Source of the DNA: Argopecten irradians
Lineage: Eukaryota; Mollusca; Bivalvia; Pectinida; Pectinidae
Direction of reading: 5' to 3'
Assembly: GCF_041381155.1 (NCBI RefSeq)
Contig: NC_091149.1
Coordinates: forward strand, 10,928,609-10,992,608
Length of the DNA: 64,000 nucleotides
Shown here: positions 13,182 through 41,400 of the stretch, one piece after another
Layout of the letters: the number at the start of each line of letters is the position of its first letter
Numbering within the stretch: the first letter of the stretch is position 1
Made by a program: the position numbers and the translations under genes
Notes under the pieces: generated by a model
Seen by the model: the letters and a program-made list of their open reading frames with translations, nothing else
Database searches by the model: none
Told to the model about the DNA's origin: nothing

Positions 13182-14000
13182 AACAAGAAGCCCATGGGCC
13201 TTAACGGTCACCTGAGTGTTGAAGTTTTAGCCTATTTGACCCCTTTTGACCACGCCGCTAAGGCCCCTGGGGGTCAGTCATGGAAAATTCGTAAATAATA
13301 TTCAATTGCCATCTCCTACTGATAATTCTGACAACATTTGAATTATTTCTTATTACAAATGACCAGAAAATGCTAAAAATTGTGTTTTCCCTACATAAAC
13401 TACAGTAAACTTAACCCCTCCCTAGGAGGAAACATGAGACCCAAGGGTCATATAATTCACAATTTTCGTAAAGGACCTTAAGACCTTTCCATTTATGAAA
13501 AGTATTTGATTCTACCATTTTTAAAATTTCAGAAGATTTTTGAAGTTTAAGCCTATTTTACCCCTTTTGACCCCACCCCTAAGGCCCAGTCATAGAAAAT
13601 TTGTTAATAGGATTCAAGGGCCATCTCATGCTGATAATTCTGACAACATTTGACTTATTTCCTATTACAAATGACCAATTAATGCTCATAAAGGGCCTTA
13701 AGACCTTTCTCTCTATGAAGAGTATTTGATTCTACCACATCTGTGAGTAGAGAAGAAGATTTTTGAAATTTTAGTCAGTTTTACCCCTTTTGACCCCTCC
13801 CACAGTCCCCTGGGGGTGGGGACCATATAATTCACAATTTTGATTGGTCTTATGCCTTAGAAGGTTTGTACAAAATTTCATTGAAATTGTTTCAGAAGTT
13901 TTGGAGAAGAAGTTGAGAATGTAAAAAGTTTATCGTCGCACGAAGGACGTACGACGGACAAAAGTCGATTAGAATATATATAGGTCACCATGTGACCTAA
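13182..14000 (+). mobile_element. Helitron-like non-autonomous element, family A
   Basis: Begins AACAAGAAGCCCATGGGCC and ends with hairpin GGTCACCATGTGACC followed by CTAA. The interior has about two long degenerate repeats (TTTTGACCCC..., GATAATTCTGACAACATTTG), then a CGCACGAAGGACGTACGACGG stretch before the terminal hairpin. A second copy with different internal repeats is at 22912-24238. Assignment to rolling-circle elements rests on the hairpin plus CTAA end and the layout, not on a helicase gene. Confidence 0.6.
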
Positions 14001-15908
14001 AAATGTGTTGAACATTTGCTCACTGCTTTATATATTACAACGTAGTGTCTATATCCCTATATATGATAGCAAATTATTACAATCCAGGGCCATTTGATGG
14101 CGTTTCTAATTCACACAAGAATTTCATATATAGTGGTATTATTATAATTACTGGTTATTTATCAACTGTATCAATCTTCATGGTCTGACAACAAAACATT
14201 GAGACAGGACATTGATTTAGTCAAGATTTTTCATGATGATAATTTGAATTTCGAAACTGATTTCATGTACCATATTCGACCCAATAAATGGCCTGGTGCT
14301 TACAATAGGGCCAAAAGACTACTTAATAACCTTTCATTATTACACAGAGTAAGCCACAAGCCAATAAACAAATCGAAGAAACTATCAGGACTAACAGTAT
14401 CCTGGTAATCATATTTTTATTTTGTATTACCGTATTCGACCAAATAAGCACTCATGTTCTTATAAACTCCACGTTCTTCCTTTTTGAGACATCATTTCAA
14501 TTGCCAGGGCATAAGACCAAAACTATCAAAACTGTACAGGTTTGCATTAATTTTGATTTATTCAGACCCTTTTCATTTTTTAATCGCCCTGGGCGGTTCT
14601 TGGATCGAATACCATAGATTCATAAGTGAACTGGGGACCTCAAAAAAGAGGAAGGTGCATGGACACTTATACAGTCAAATATGGTAATTTCTTTACTTAA
14701 TGCTGTTGAAATTTCAATGCTACCAGCACACATACCAATATACTTTCATCTCTATCTCCTCCAGTTTTGTAAAGTCTGATTGCATATGTGTATACATTAG
14801 CGTATAATATACACAGTCTATGTAAAGCCTAGCTAGCTAGCAACCATGGCATCCATAGTTAGCAGCTGAGCTTGATTCTGTACGTGTCTAAAACCAAAAC
14901 AGAAATGCAAATATAATGACTGATCTTCATTTTGAAAGTGTATATACGGCAGTATGAACAAATGAACATATAAGCCAACTGCATTCATACCACATATATG
15001 CAGTCAAAATGAATATGAATTTTTCAAAGTCACTAGCCAAGGTTATTCAGGAAGATATGTTTACTTTCCCTGAAACCATTAAGTTGGCAGATATCATGTT
15101 AAAATTGAAGTTACTGCATTACACCACCTGGTGGATCACTGCAGTTGCCGCTATTCCATTTACATAATTAGCAACCAATGGAAAAGCTTGTTATCATTTA
15201 TCTATGGATTGAGAAAATTGCGGCGCCCTTTAAACAATACGTTATATGTGATCGATTCGAAATACCATTAGACAGCTGACCTAGCAGCATCCAATTAGAA
15301 AGCGAGGGCTATATCAATTTTGACAAAAGATCTGTCAAGGGTTTCAGGGAGAGTATTGTACTAAATACCCTTGGCTAGCGAATTTGCATTGTATTTGATA
15401 CTAATAAAACAATAAGACATGAATGTGAGGATCTTGATTATCAGTTTTGAAGTATATTTTTTGCCTGCACCAACAGACAAGGCTTTTGACTCTATACAAC
15501 ATTTCACATATAAAACCTTATCATTCATGCATTCAAACGATATTCCACACATACTACCAAACACAACAAGTTCCTTTTTCTAAAAGTGGTGCCTTTCAAA
15601 GGCTAAATAAAGACACGGATTACATCCATTTCTTCAATCAGGAGTGTCTTTCCATTCTTTGAATATGTCACGAATGAAATTCACAATAAAATAACCACTT
15701 TCATCCAACTTCAAGTAAAAGTCAGATAAAATATCCTCTTCAACGTCACATTCTTGTAACTTTCAGAGTCATGCCAGTTTCTTAAAATAAGGGGATTGTT
15801 TAGCTGTCTTTTATCAGTTATCTACCCTTTTTGAAATACAAGTAGGGAGATTGAAATCTGTCCATATCAGAATTATCTCCCCTTATCACACAGGTTTATC
15901 ACAATTGT
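14001..15908. other. 3' flank or 3' UTR of the receptor gene, repeat pieces
   Basis: Downstream of the receptor stop codon. Holds a repeat bounded by ACCGTATTCGACCAAATAAG at about 14431-14690 and an inverted-repeat element at about 15030-15385. I could not place the poly(A) site. Confidence 0.4.
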
Positions 15909-30102
<14,194 letters not shown>

Positions 30103-33100
30103 CCATTAAAAAGTGACAGGATATTCATCCGCCGGTAAATAGTTCTTTGTTTACATGACAAGGTTTACAGCATTATATCTTCATGCATTTAATTTCCAAA
30201 ACAGCACGGGAAATAGTCATTGTTGGTGTATAGAGTATATTTCTGAACTATTAAAGGTAAATTATATGTATGGAAAATTATTTTCTTTTGGAAGAAATCC
30301 GAAGTGCGCTTCCGGAGAAAAAGGCTAATCAGACTGACGCGTATGAATATGTTATCAGGGGCACCTGAAGGGAAAACGTCTGGTACTTAAATCATATCTA
30401 GGTCATGGGGCTCTTTAAGGTGATTACGGTCACTTTCATGTTAAAATAGTAAATGTAAACTCAGGTTTTACAATGAGGCACCATTTGAATTTAACATTTT
30501 TATTTGCATGACTGTCAATTCAAAAACTTTTGACTATTTGTGAATTAATTTTATTTTGTGGACTAGGTACGCGTACGTGCTCTTATAATTACCGTATTCG
30601 ACGCAATATGCGCCCAGGCCGCTTAAATATTAAAGCAAAGGGGTGCTTAGTAAAAGCATAATCATTAATGGGACTAGCCTTTCATGAAATTATTCTACAT
30701 AGTAAGTCATAAATCAATTTGCAAAAGAAATTGGTAAGGGAACTAAAACAGTTTTAATTTTTTTCAGTCTATTTAATTTCAAGCAAGAGAAAATTGAAGC
30801 CTGTAAGGGAGGGATGCTTATTGTGTCGAATACTGTATGAGTGTTAAACTATTAATCTTAATTCGTTTGAAATTAAAACAGATCAGACTAATTATTATTT
30901 TACTTTAGACTCAATAATTGATTTCATTTACAAATGTACTTTGAATTAAATGCACTCGGATTGAGTGGATTCTTTTATTTCTTTTGAAAATTAATACAAC
31001 TAACTTTGTGCAATATAGTGTTTTGACAAGTAGGCATAGTCCAAATTTGGTTCTATATAAGTGCTAGCTATAGGCCCTCACTCTCTTTAAAGGGACAATT
31101 CACTCAGGCTAATTCTTTTACATAAACAAGAAGCAAAATATAGCATAAATGTATTGTTCTACATTTCTTATGAAACATATAACGTAAAACATTGACAAAT
31201 TCCACGACATTGTTAAGTACTTTAATTAATATCGTTGAAATATCAAATCGTTAATCAATACGATTAAGCAGGTACAATATGGACGCTGTACCCATACCCA
31301 AGCCAAAGTCACGCAGTTAAACAAATAAACTACATAACCACTGAGAAGGTGATAAAATGATTTTTAGACAAGACAATTCACCTAATGAGGTAAACACACC
31401 ACTGTCAGAGCGATTTGAGCAGTTCTAGACAACATTTGTGCGTGATGCATTACTCTACGATCAAGGGACAGGGTTCGGCATACAAGAAGTTCGACCACAA
31501 TGTGTAATGGCGGACAGCGAGCGAGTTTTAACATCTACACACATGTCACCACCATAGGCTTTTCAGGCATATCACAGTAAAACCGACTGATCTAATTTCC
31601 ATTAGAACTGGCTTTTTTTCGATATATGCACAAATTTAAATGTTCTCTTAGACTGAATTGTCCCTTTAATTACATTGTATTCAAATATTAGCCCAAATAG
31701 GTCGAATATGGTGCATATAAAATGATATTGTGTTTGAATCATGCATGACAAGAACAATTTAAACATTTTCTTCTAACTTCTTTATTTTCATTTCATATTC
31801 ATATAAGAAATAACATTGAAAACAGTTATTACAAATTAAAAAAACATACCACACATCTTTGTTTCGGTACATATGTACTAACTATGGTAAAGAAAATGTA
31901 GTGTAATTTAATTGTAACTAGCATTAGTAATAATTAATGCCAAACATGCATACCTTAATAAGACTATAATTATTGCAAACCTAGTTTAAGTCTTTATTTA
32001 TGTCCTGCAATTGTGACCTCAAAAGGGGGAGGGGCGCTTATAGGGACATGGGTGTTTATTGAGTCGAATATGGTACTAGTTAAACCATAGATTTATCTCC
32101 CTTTTGGAAGATAATTAGAACTCAGGCTAAGATTAAAAATATTGATTAAGACTATGTTATTCAGTAATGGAGATTGTGAGCATAATGTCATCATTTTTTT
32201 AGACATATTCCTCTGTTATATGTTAAGACAATATCAATAAAATTTCGTATATTTTTGTATGTGTACATAATCTGCATTTATTTCTAAAGAGTATAAGTTA
32301 ACAAAATAGAGGAACTAAATGTGAAGCAGTTCAAAGAACCAAGGATGAAGAATTAATACGAGATAATTGTAACCTCAAAAATCTCTCTCTCACATACACA
32401 TGATTCAGTATTCATTTACATTCCAATTTCATCCCGAAACAGAGGGCTATAGAGTGTACTTTTAGTATTCAAATTGAATTACCATACATACCGGTACTAT
32501 TATTCAAAGCTAACTAATTTCAAATAATTATAGAAACTGCAATATAAAAAAAATTAAAAATGCATACTGTTTTATTTATTTGAAGTGAATAGTCGGGCAA
32601 AGAAAACCTGTCTAAATGCGTTCATTGGCCTTCCAAAAGTTCTCACATATTAATACGACGGTCAAGTTCTGCTTACGTTTCCCAGTTCTGACCATTGAAA
32701 TGAAGAAAAGTTGAAAGCATTGAAAGCACGTCTGCGTGGAAATGTAACCACGGACATAGTCAGCCGGGGGGACGTTTTAGGATTCCTATACTTTAAATTA
32801 ATTTCTACTTACGCAGACAGATTTTGACGAGAAAGTTTATTTTTCTATTCCATAAGAAATTATACTGGATACATTCACACCATTTTTACCGACTTTAGTC
32901 ATCCTTGCCCGACTGTTCACTTTAAAGGTTTACTGTATATGTATGTAGATATAAAATATCTATTATAGAGAAATAGATATATATACATTACTAGGCCATC
33001 CACTTCCGTATATTTCTAATTCATTTGATGAAAATTCAGCTACACAGTACACAGTAATAAATTAGACATACACAACAATACACATGGTTACAGCTAGAGC

Positions 33101-34881
33101 ACTTGTACACATGCATTTTAACATGAAATGTGAAGAGAACTTCATCATGATTGTTTATCTCCTAATTAAGCTTTGGGTATGCAATGTATTTTGTTTGATG
33201 CCTTATTAACTGCCAGTGTCAGTCACTATAAGAACAAAAACCAGCAGTTATAATGCCATATACACAACTAGGGTCCTAGGGGACACCTACCAATATAGGT
33301 TCTTCTGAGAAATAGAGGCAACATTTTCAACTACCAAATCCAAGATGTCTGCCAAGTTTAACCAATCAGACACAAAATGCAATGTGCACAGCTAGCTAGG
33401 GTCGTAAGGAAACCTACCTATGGCTTTGACAAACTAACAGATGTTATATTTTTGTTCACTTAAAGATTTTAAATAGATAATTGTCACCAAGTCTGTTCTC
33501 TATATATATATGTAAATAACATCAATGAAATAAAAAAAAAAGATTATTCTTACATCATTACACATTCATCACAAATCATTATTGTAAACAAACAAAAGTG
33601 ATGGTCATTGATTCCAATTCTATTTCACATGTAGGACCAGTTAAACACATAGACATACTGGAAAAACACACACTTAATTACATCTTCACCAAGCCAATAT
33701 ACCTGTAAATATTAATATAAAATAATATAACAGTACAATAATATACTCCCATTAACACATTTGCTCACATACAAGCTACAATAAAAAGTCTGCATTCTCA
33801 AAGACATGTATAAAACAATGTGTTTACAATTCAATCAATAAGGTCTGTGTTTAAGTGCAATTATGAATAATAATGCATCATCAGGTTTTTGTTTTAAAAA
33901 ATGATATATATATACAAAATGTATATAAGTAACTGCTTATCAATGCCTCACTTACGATTTCTACACCCCTGGACTATCTCAGAGAGAGCGACTCCCTACT
34001 TCAAAGCCACACAGTCAACCATAGTGTACCATTATATGGCTCTTTTGAGGTACGTCACCGGACTAAATTACCTCTGTTTTGTTCCCTCCAGTTCCCTATG
34101 AGATAGTCCAGAGGTGTAGAGATCGTATGTGATCGGATCTCTTGGAGTATCAAGGATGCTGCTTAATGCTAACCAACTGACAGGCTAGTATTTTAAATTT
34201 GTCATCTCAGCGTAAATTTGAGTTGAAAATTTATATACATTTGTGTAACCACTCAGAAAGAGAGTGCAAAATTTCCTATACTGTTAAATTGCTTCCCCTA
34301 CCTCGGATCAAACTCAGAGACTCTAGTGTCCTAGTCTGACACTCAACTGATCAAATATAATATTATGTTCTCTCTACCCAAGATGTACATCGTGAATCAT
34401 ATTCACCAGGTTTAAATAAATTCTGTTATCAAAATCATACAAACCATATACCTATACCTGTTTTTTTAAATATCTAAAGCTCTATCCATGCTATAGCTAC
34501 TTTTGATAGTTTTAGATACACAATGTCTTGTATATAGCTGTACAAATATTTTAAATAGCTTTTAATTTAGTATAGCTATTATTTCGCTTTAGTATAATGG
34601 GTAGCTATTTTAGATATACAGTCATGTAGCTAGCTATACCCATGGTATACTACTTTTGATGACTTTAGTATAGTTATTTTAGATTCACATGATATCTCTT
34701 ACTTTCTTTCTCTAAGATTATATATAATCATCATTGCTATGGCCTCATAAAATATGTGTACCTTGGTCCTGTAACACATATCTACCGTAAACTTTATCAA
34801 TTTTTATAAAAACAAAGTAATCATTCATTGTAGCCTTGGCTTTCATAATTGATAACAATACAGTATTAACAGTAATAACAT
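30103..34881. other. Intergenic between the receptor and VPS25
   Basis: Holds the receptor promoter region (not resolved), a GTATTCGACGCAATATGCGC-type repeat at about 30595-30840, the 575-bp TTAA MITE at 31087-31669, a CCAGGGG-family MITE at about 33945-34160, and degenerate TAGCTATTTTAGATA repeats at about 34455-34690. No exons recognised. Confidence 0.5.
31087..31669. mobile_element. 575-bp TTAA MITE, reverse copy
   Basis: Starts TTAAAGGGACAATTCACTCA and ends GACTGAATTGTCCCTTTAA. It aligns over its full length to the reverse complement of 8392-8968. Confidence 0.8.
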
Positions 34882-37800
34882 TCAGAAGAACTTGACACCA
34901 TCACCACCGTCGATGAGTTCAGCAAGCTGTTGACTTTCCAGTGATTTGAGGGCACGCATTAGTAACCAGTTTTCGAGTCCATGGAACTCTGTAAAAAATC
35001 ATGAACAACTTTTAAAAACTCTTGGTTATTACAATCTATAACAATCTGTAAAAATAATGAATTACATGTTTTCTTGCGTCAAGCTTTTGGATTAGGAATG
35101 AAATGACCTTGACTTTGGACAGCTGAGCCTGACCTTTCACTATTTAAGACAACCTTGGCCAATAAAATATCATATCAAAAGATCTAGCATTTAAGTGCAC
35201 CATTAATTTTATCAAGACTAACTAGGACTGATATAACGATAACGGCTTTGGATTTCACATCCTCAATATTCCAGGGGTTCTGATCCCATACAATTTCTAC
35301 TCCCCTGGACTATCTTATAGTTAAACTGGAGGCAGCTCAGAGGAACATATCTGAACCAATCACAGCTAGGTCTACAAAACTTTTATCTGAAGACTACAGA
35401 GAGAGAAACACCTTACTTAAAAGCTACACAGTCAACCACAGTGTACCGTTTACACGGCTATATTGTGCAACACCAATGGACAAAATTACTTGTTCTGTTG
35501 CCTCCAGTTTTACTATGAGATAGTCCAGGGGTGTGGAGAGATCATAAGTGATCAAAACCTCTGGAGTATCGAGGATGTGGATTTCCTTGAAGTGTATCAA
35601 TAAAACTTGATTCAGACTTACTGCAATAACCTTTATCAGGATTGTTCACTTTTATTGTTTTTTTTTTTTTGTTTTTTGATAAAGCAGATTTGCTTGCTGC
35701 AAATAAGCAATATTAGCTAGTTTTACAGGGTTTTTTTAAGAATAGAGAGTAAAAATGATTATCAAAAGCAAACTAGTGAAATAATGACCAATACCTGCTA
35801 GCAGGTGCAGATATTCTAAATTAGTAAACACTACAAAATAACAGTTATTTTTTAAAAGTCTTATATTGAAATAATGAATTGATCAACAAACCTGTTCCCT
35901 CGGAATCCTCTCCTTCAGTCAACTCATACAAAGTACATACAGTGTTGTTCATACTGCGACTACATACCTAGGAACCAACAATAAGGCACCATTAGCATTT
36001 AAAGATACTACAATGTAGTTTATGCAAATATGTGACAATTGCTGCAACCATAGAGCATACTTTTGAACAAACTTTATATTTCTCCTAAAGACATATCGGA
36101 ATAGCTGCTATGACGTAGCTCTGAATGACGGATGAAAGATTCCTGATAGATGGTCAGAGCTAACCTGCCAGGAACGGAGTGGAGGCAGGGTATGATTATT
36201 TGTTCTAGTATGGGAAGTGCATACATAAGTCCACATTTTCAAAGGGCCTAAACCATACAAAGTCCCTTGACCCCTTCCCAAAGGAAAAATCTGAGATCAA
36301 AAGGCCATGAAATTCACAATTTTTGTAGAGGGCCTTAAGAACTTTCAATCTATGAAGAGTATTCTATTTTACCACATCTGCAAGTGGAAAAGAAGAAATT
36401 TTAATCAATTTTTACCCCTTATGATATGGCCCGTCCCACATCATATATACACTACTGTATAGAATGGCTATTAAATTGTCATGAAAATATCATAAATGTT
36501 CTTGCATTAAAACCTCATCAAATTCCATGAAAAACATGCATGAATAAGAACATTAATTGTTTCTTAATCTTTTCACAAAAGATCATCTTTAATGCTATTA
36601 AAATTATCATATTTAATGAAAAATAACTTAATGAGGTTTTAATTATTTGATTAATGATATTTTAAAATCAATTAAAAATTAATTAAAAAATTGTCAATTT
36701 TTAATTTTCTTTTCATTGTTATCATCACTGGTTTTAACAATAATTAAAATCATTAAAATTAATGAAATCAGTGCATGATTAAGAACATTAAAATGATTAA
36801 TGGTAATGAAAAAACAAAATTGAAATTTTAATAGCTATGTACTCCTTAATTAATTCCTTATTAATCAATTGTTGTTGAAAAATAGCCCACCATCTACTGA
36901 TTGTGAGCTAAAAATGCATATATATATTCATATCACTACTGGCAAATGTGACCAGCAACTGCCCAATAATATACCAATTAGTGGGTGCTTATTAATGATC
37001 AAATTCCATTATTTTTTATCAATATTTAATTGATTAATTGCCATTATTTAATAAGCATTGCAAAATAATGGTGTTCAATATCTAGTTTGAGGGTCATAAC
37101 ACAATAACCTTGTAATGACAATCAAATATCAAATTCAGATTATCATGGGCATTAATATTCCTTGTTTTCATTAATGACAATTACTGTAATGGCCATAAAT
37201 GGCAGTTGAAATGAACTAGACCATTATTTCCTTTCTGTCAGATGATTATCATATATAATAGGTGATTAAAAAATCTTAGAGATAACAGTTTTGCAGCTGT
37301 TACTTTCATTATAAACAAGATAATTGATATTTGCCTCAAATAAACTAATAGTTATAAAACATAAAACATTGACAAGAATTCAATATTTTTGTTTGACAAA
37401 CACATAAAATAAAAACCACATGCATTTTAGGAACACCTTAGAAATTATATTTGTGTGCCCTATTTCACGTTGATAAAGAATTGTAAACACATTTAAAATC
37501 TACTGAAAGTGTTCATCTGTACCTTAAGATATTCAGGAATGAGATCATCTTTTCACCAGTTCTCAAAACTTACATTTTAATAAGAAGAATGAATATTCCC
37601 CTCCAGCACTTCAACAGACACTGCAGCCATTTGGATTTTGTCTGTTTTGGCGGGAAAATTGAAGTCACATGACTTCTTATTTTGATTAATGGCCATTAAA
37701 AAATATTTAATGGAATCAAATATATATTTCATGACATACATAGAGAAATAATGGCCAATAATTCTACTGGGTAGATTTTCATCTAAAACTAATGGTCATT

Positions 37801-38389
37801 AAATTTCAAGCTGCATTTTCATTGTCTTAAAAGTTAGATAAATTAGAAATTTTGATAAATGTTATTGTTTTGCATTTCTTAATGATAATTATCATGGTCA
37901 TTAACTTACATCAAATATTTCAATTATCATCAAAAATCATTAATGATAATTAAAATGCAAATTAATGATCTTGAAAGTCAAAGACTACAAGAAGTAATGA
38001 TCATCAAATTGCTGAAATTCTTATAGCATAATTTTCATGGCCTTGAAAACTTATTTTAATGAGAAATAAGTTGTTCTTAATGAGCATTAAAATTAGTTTT
38101 AATGATTTTAAATGAAATAACTGCAGCTCATTAAATTAAGAAAAACATGATTTAATGAGCAGTTTTAATGTAAAAACAATGATTAATGACAGTTTAATAG
38201 GATTTTAAGTGCATTTTAATTAAAGTTCTATGCAGTAGTGATATATATATATATATACTGAGGCCATACAAAAAGACATTTGTAACCCGACCGACCCTAT
38301 AAAATCGGTGCCCACTCAAAAAACTTTTTATCAGTTGTAACCACAAGCAAACGCAAACGCAAACAAAATGTTTTGTTTTTTTTTTTTTT

Positions 38390-38440
<51 letters not shown>

Positions 38441-41400
38441 GGTTGTCCCGCACAAAATTAGGAATATGGGCACAATTGATGGAAATTTAAGACACCAGTA
38501 ATAACCTTGGAAACAAACCCATGGTTTATATAAGGTTGGTTAAAGTCTATTTCAGTTTTTCACTGCAAGAAACTGGGATGAAGAGGAATAAGAGATCCAA
38601 GAGGGATCTTGGCGCCCACCAAAGTATGATCTATGTCTGACAATGGAAAGAGGGATCTTTTCCCTGCTTTTCAAACTTTTCCAAACAAACATCATATGAA
38701 ATTTAAGACAGATTGCTACATTACTTTCTGAGAAACATGCACAACTAAATCACAAGGGGAACCTACCCATGGAATATGAGAAATATCACTTTAGTAATTT
38801 CTAACAAATAGCGATAATTATCAAAATTCATGATGGCAGTCGGTTGGCCATGTTGTTGACCGACCGGTCCCAAAATGCAATATGCCTTCAGTACTCTCTG
38901 AGAAATAGCGGTAACGAACTTTAACTATCAAAATCCAAGATGGCTGCTTGGTGGCCATTTTGTTCACCGATCAGTCCCAAAATGAAATATGCACAACAAG
39001 GGTCCTAGGGGAATCTACATATGAAATTTGAGAAAGATCTCTTAAGGACTTTCTGAGAAATAGCGATAACAACTTTAAGTATCAAAATACAAGATGGCTG
39101 ACGGTCGGCCAACTTGTTGACCGATTGGTCCCAAAATCTAATATGCATAGGGTCCTAGGGATACCAACATATGAAATTTCAGAAAGATCCCTTCAGATCT
39201 TTCTGAGAAATTGCGGTAACAAACTTTTAACTATCAAAATCCAAAATGGTCGCCTGGCGGCCATCTTCTTCACAGATCGGTCCCAAAATGCAATTTGCAA
39301 ACAAGGGCCCTAGGGAAAGCTACATATAAATTTGAGAAAGATCCCTTCAGTACTTTGGGAGAAATACTGATAACAAACTTTAACTATCAAAATCATTGGA
39401 GACCGATTGATCCCAAAATTCAAATATGCACAACTAGGGCCCTAGAGGGACCTACATATCATATGAAATTTGAGGCAGATCCCTTCAGTACATTTCTGAG
39501 AAATAGCGATAACAAGAATTGTTAACGGACGGACGGACAGACAGAAGGACGGACCACGGACCACGGACAAAAAGCAATTTGAATAGAAAAAATCCCTACC
39601 TACCGACCCTTCTTTATTAAAAGGGTGTTACCGGAAACAAGAATATTTTTTTAATTGGTCTGATTTATTTTTAATAATATTTCTAGCTTTCTATTCTTTT
39701 GCATATGTTCTATGAATGAATTAATTACCCAGCTGTATATAAGTTTTCCCCATTCCTCTGGTGTCCGCCACATCATAAGACATTGCTTCTTTGTTTTACT
39801 ATCAGTCCATTCTAGGTGTCCTGGACACAACATAACATATAGAGGTGTTATAGAATTAATTTTACAATATTCATACATTCAACTTGAACTCAATGAATAT
39901 TATAATGCTCTATGTAATCATACACTTCTGTAACATAAATTTAAACTGCAGGTAGCTATATACCATTACCGAGGAAGTATATAAATCCTTGACCATTACA
40001 TATGTATTGTGTTAGATACAAAACAGAGCTTTTAAATTTAATGACAAAAAAAGTAAAAATAAAGTATGGAGTAATCATATGTCCATGATTCTGCTAACAT
40101 GTTTTTGTTAACCATGTAATTTGTGTGATTTCAGACTTAGTACCATTTGATATCATATATATATACAGCCTGTTAGCTTTATTTTCGTGATTTCGTCAAT
40201 CGCTGGTTCGGTGACATTTCTATGATCACGAAAAATTTGATTGCATGCATGAAATATTGAGACATGGTTGAATGATATCAACCTTGAAAATCCATATCAC
40301 AAAAATTAAAAATCGCTAACATCAGATTTTCAAACCGCGAAAATTTTGGTCTGCAAAAAAAACCTCCTACACGGTAATTCTTAGATTACATGTAGCCCAT
40401 TAATGAAAAATAAGATAACACCTTCCATACAGTACAACACACAACATTCCAATTCCAACATTTTAAAGTTATCTATGATAAATTTATCTGGATCAGGTGT
40501 CATGATCACATGATGCAGAATTGAAAAAGATCCGACTTACCTGTTTTCCTCAATTCCTCTAAGACAGTTAGAATACCATCAATAGATAGCTTACCTATTT
40601 ACAATTAAGGAACAATCACTAATTTTTGGTTAGTTCATCAATATAATATAATAGACCATTAATTGGTTTTTTTTCTCTCCCACCTTTGGATGGATAATTG
40701 TACCTGCAGGCCTATAGGAATATCCAATAGTGCCCTGGCCCACTTAAACTTAATTGTTTACTGCAATCAGTCACAAAATTCTGACCAATTTTCCAACTTC
40801 TACATAATTTTGATGTATATTTGAGAAAACGATAATTGTTCCAATATTAATGATCTGCTTTTTAATCAGATTGTTTAATATCAAAGGTTATTTTCAGCAT
40901 CATAGAAACAGTGTTTGAAAATGAGCATAATATCGTGTGGAATGTGTCAAGGTAGTAAATGTACGCCAACCCGTTATGAATGTTTTACACAAAGGATACG
41001 GTTGATTGCTTTATTGTTGAATAGTGGAGAATTCTGTGATTCTGTCACATCAATGCTGTAGGTTTTCTGTTGGCGAGTGTATGATAACACAAGCGAACAC
41101 CAAGCTTCAATCTGTTTCTTCCGTGTTTCAAGGTTAGGCTGGATCCTACAAATATAATTCAAATTACCGTAATTAATGTTTTAATAATTCAAAAACATTG
41201 TTTTAGAGGTCTGTTTGTGAAGTAAACTATTGTGGTTATATTTGTGGAGTTGGAAAACTTTCTCCGTAATCAAAAACACATTTTCATTGAATATTCTTTG
41301 CATTGTACTGCACTCTTGAATAGGCTTGCATAACTATGTGAAACTGCCACCCAAGTTTGATTTGTCTATGGTAATTTGTTATGGGCAAAGCCGTGATGCA

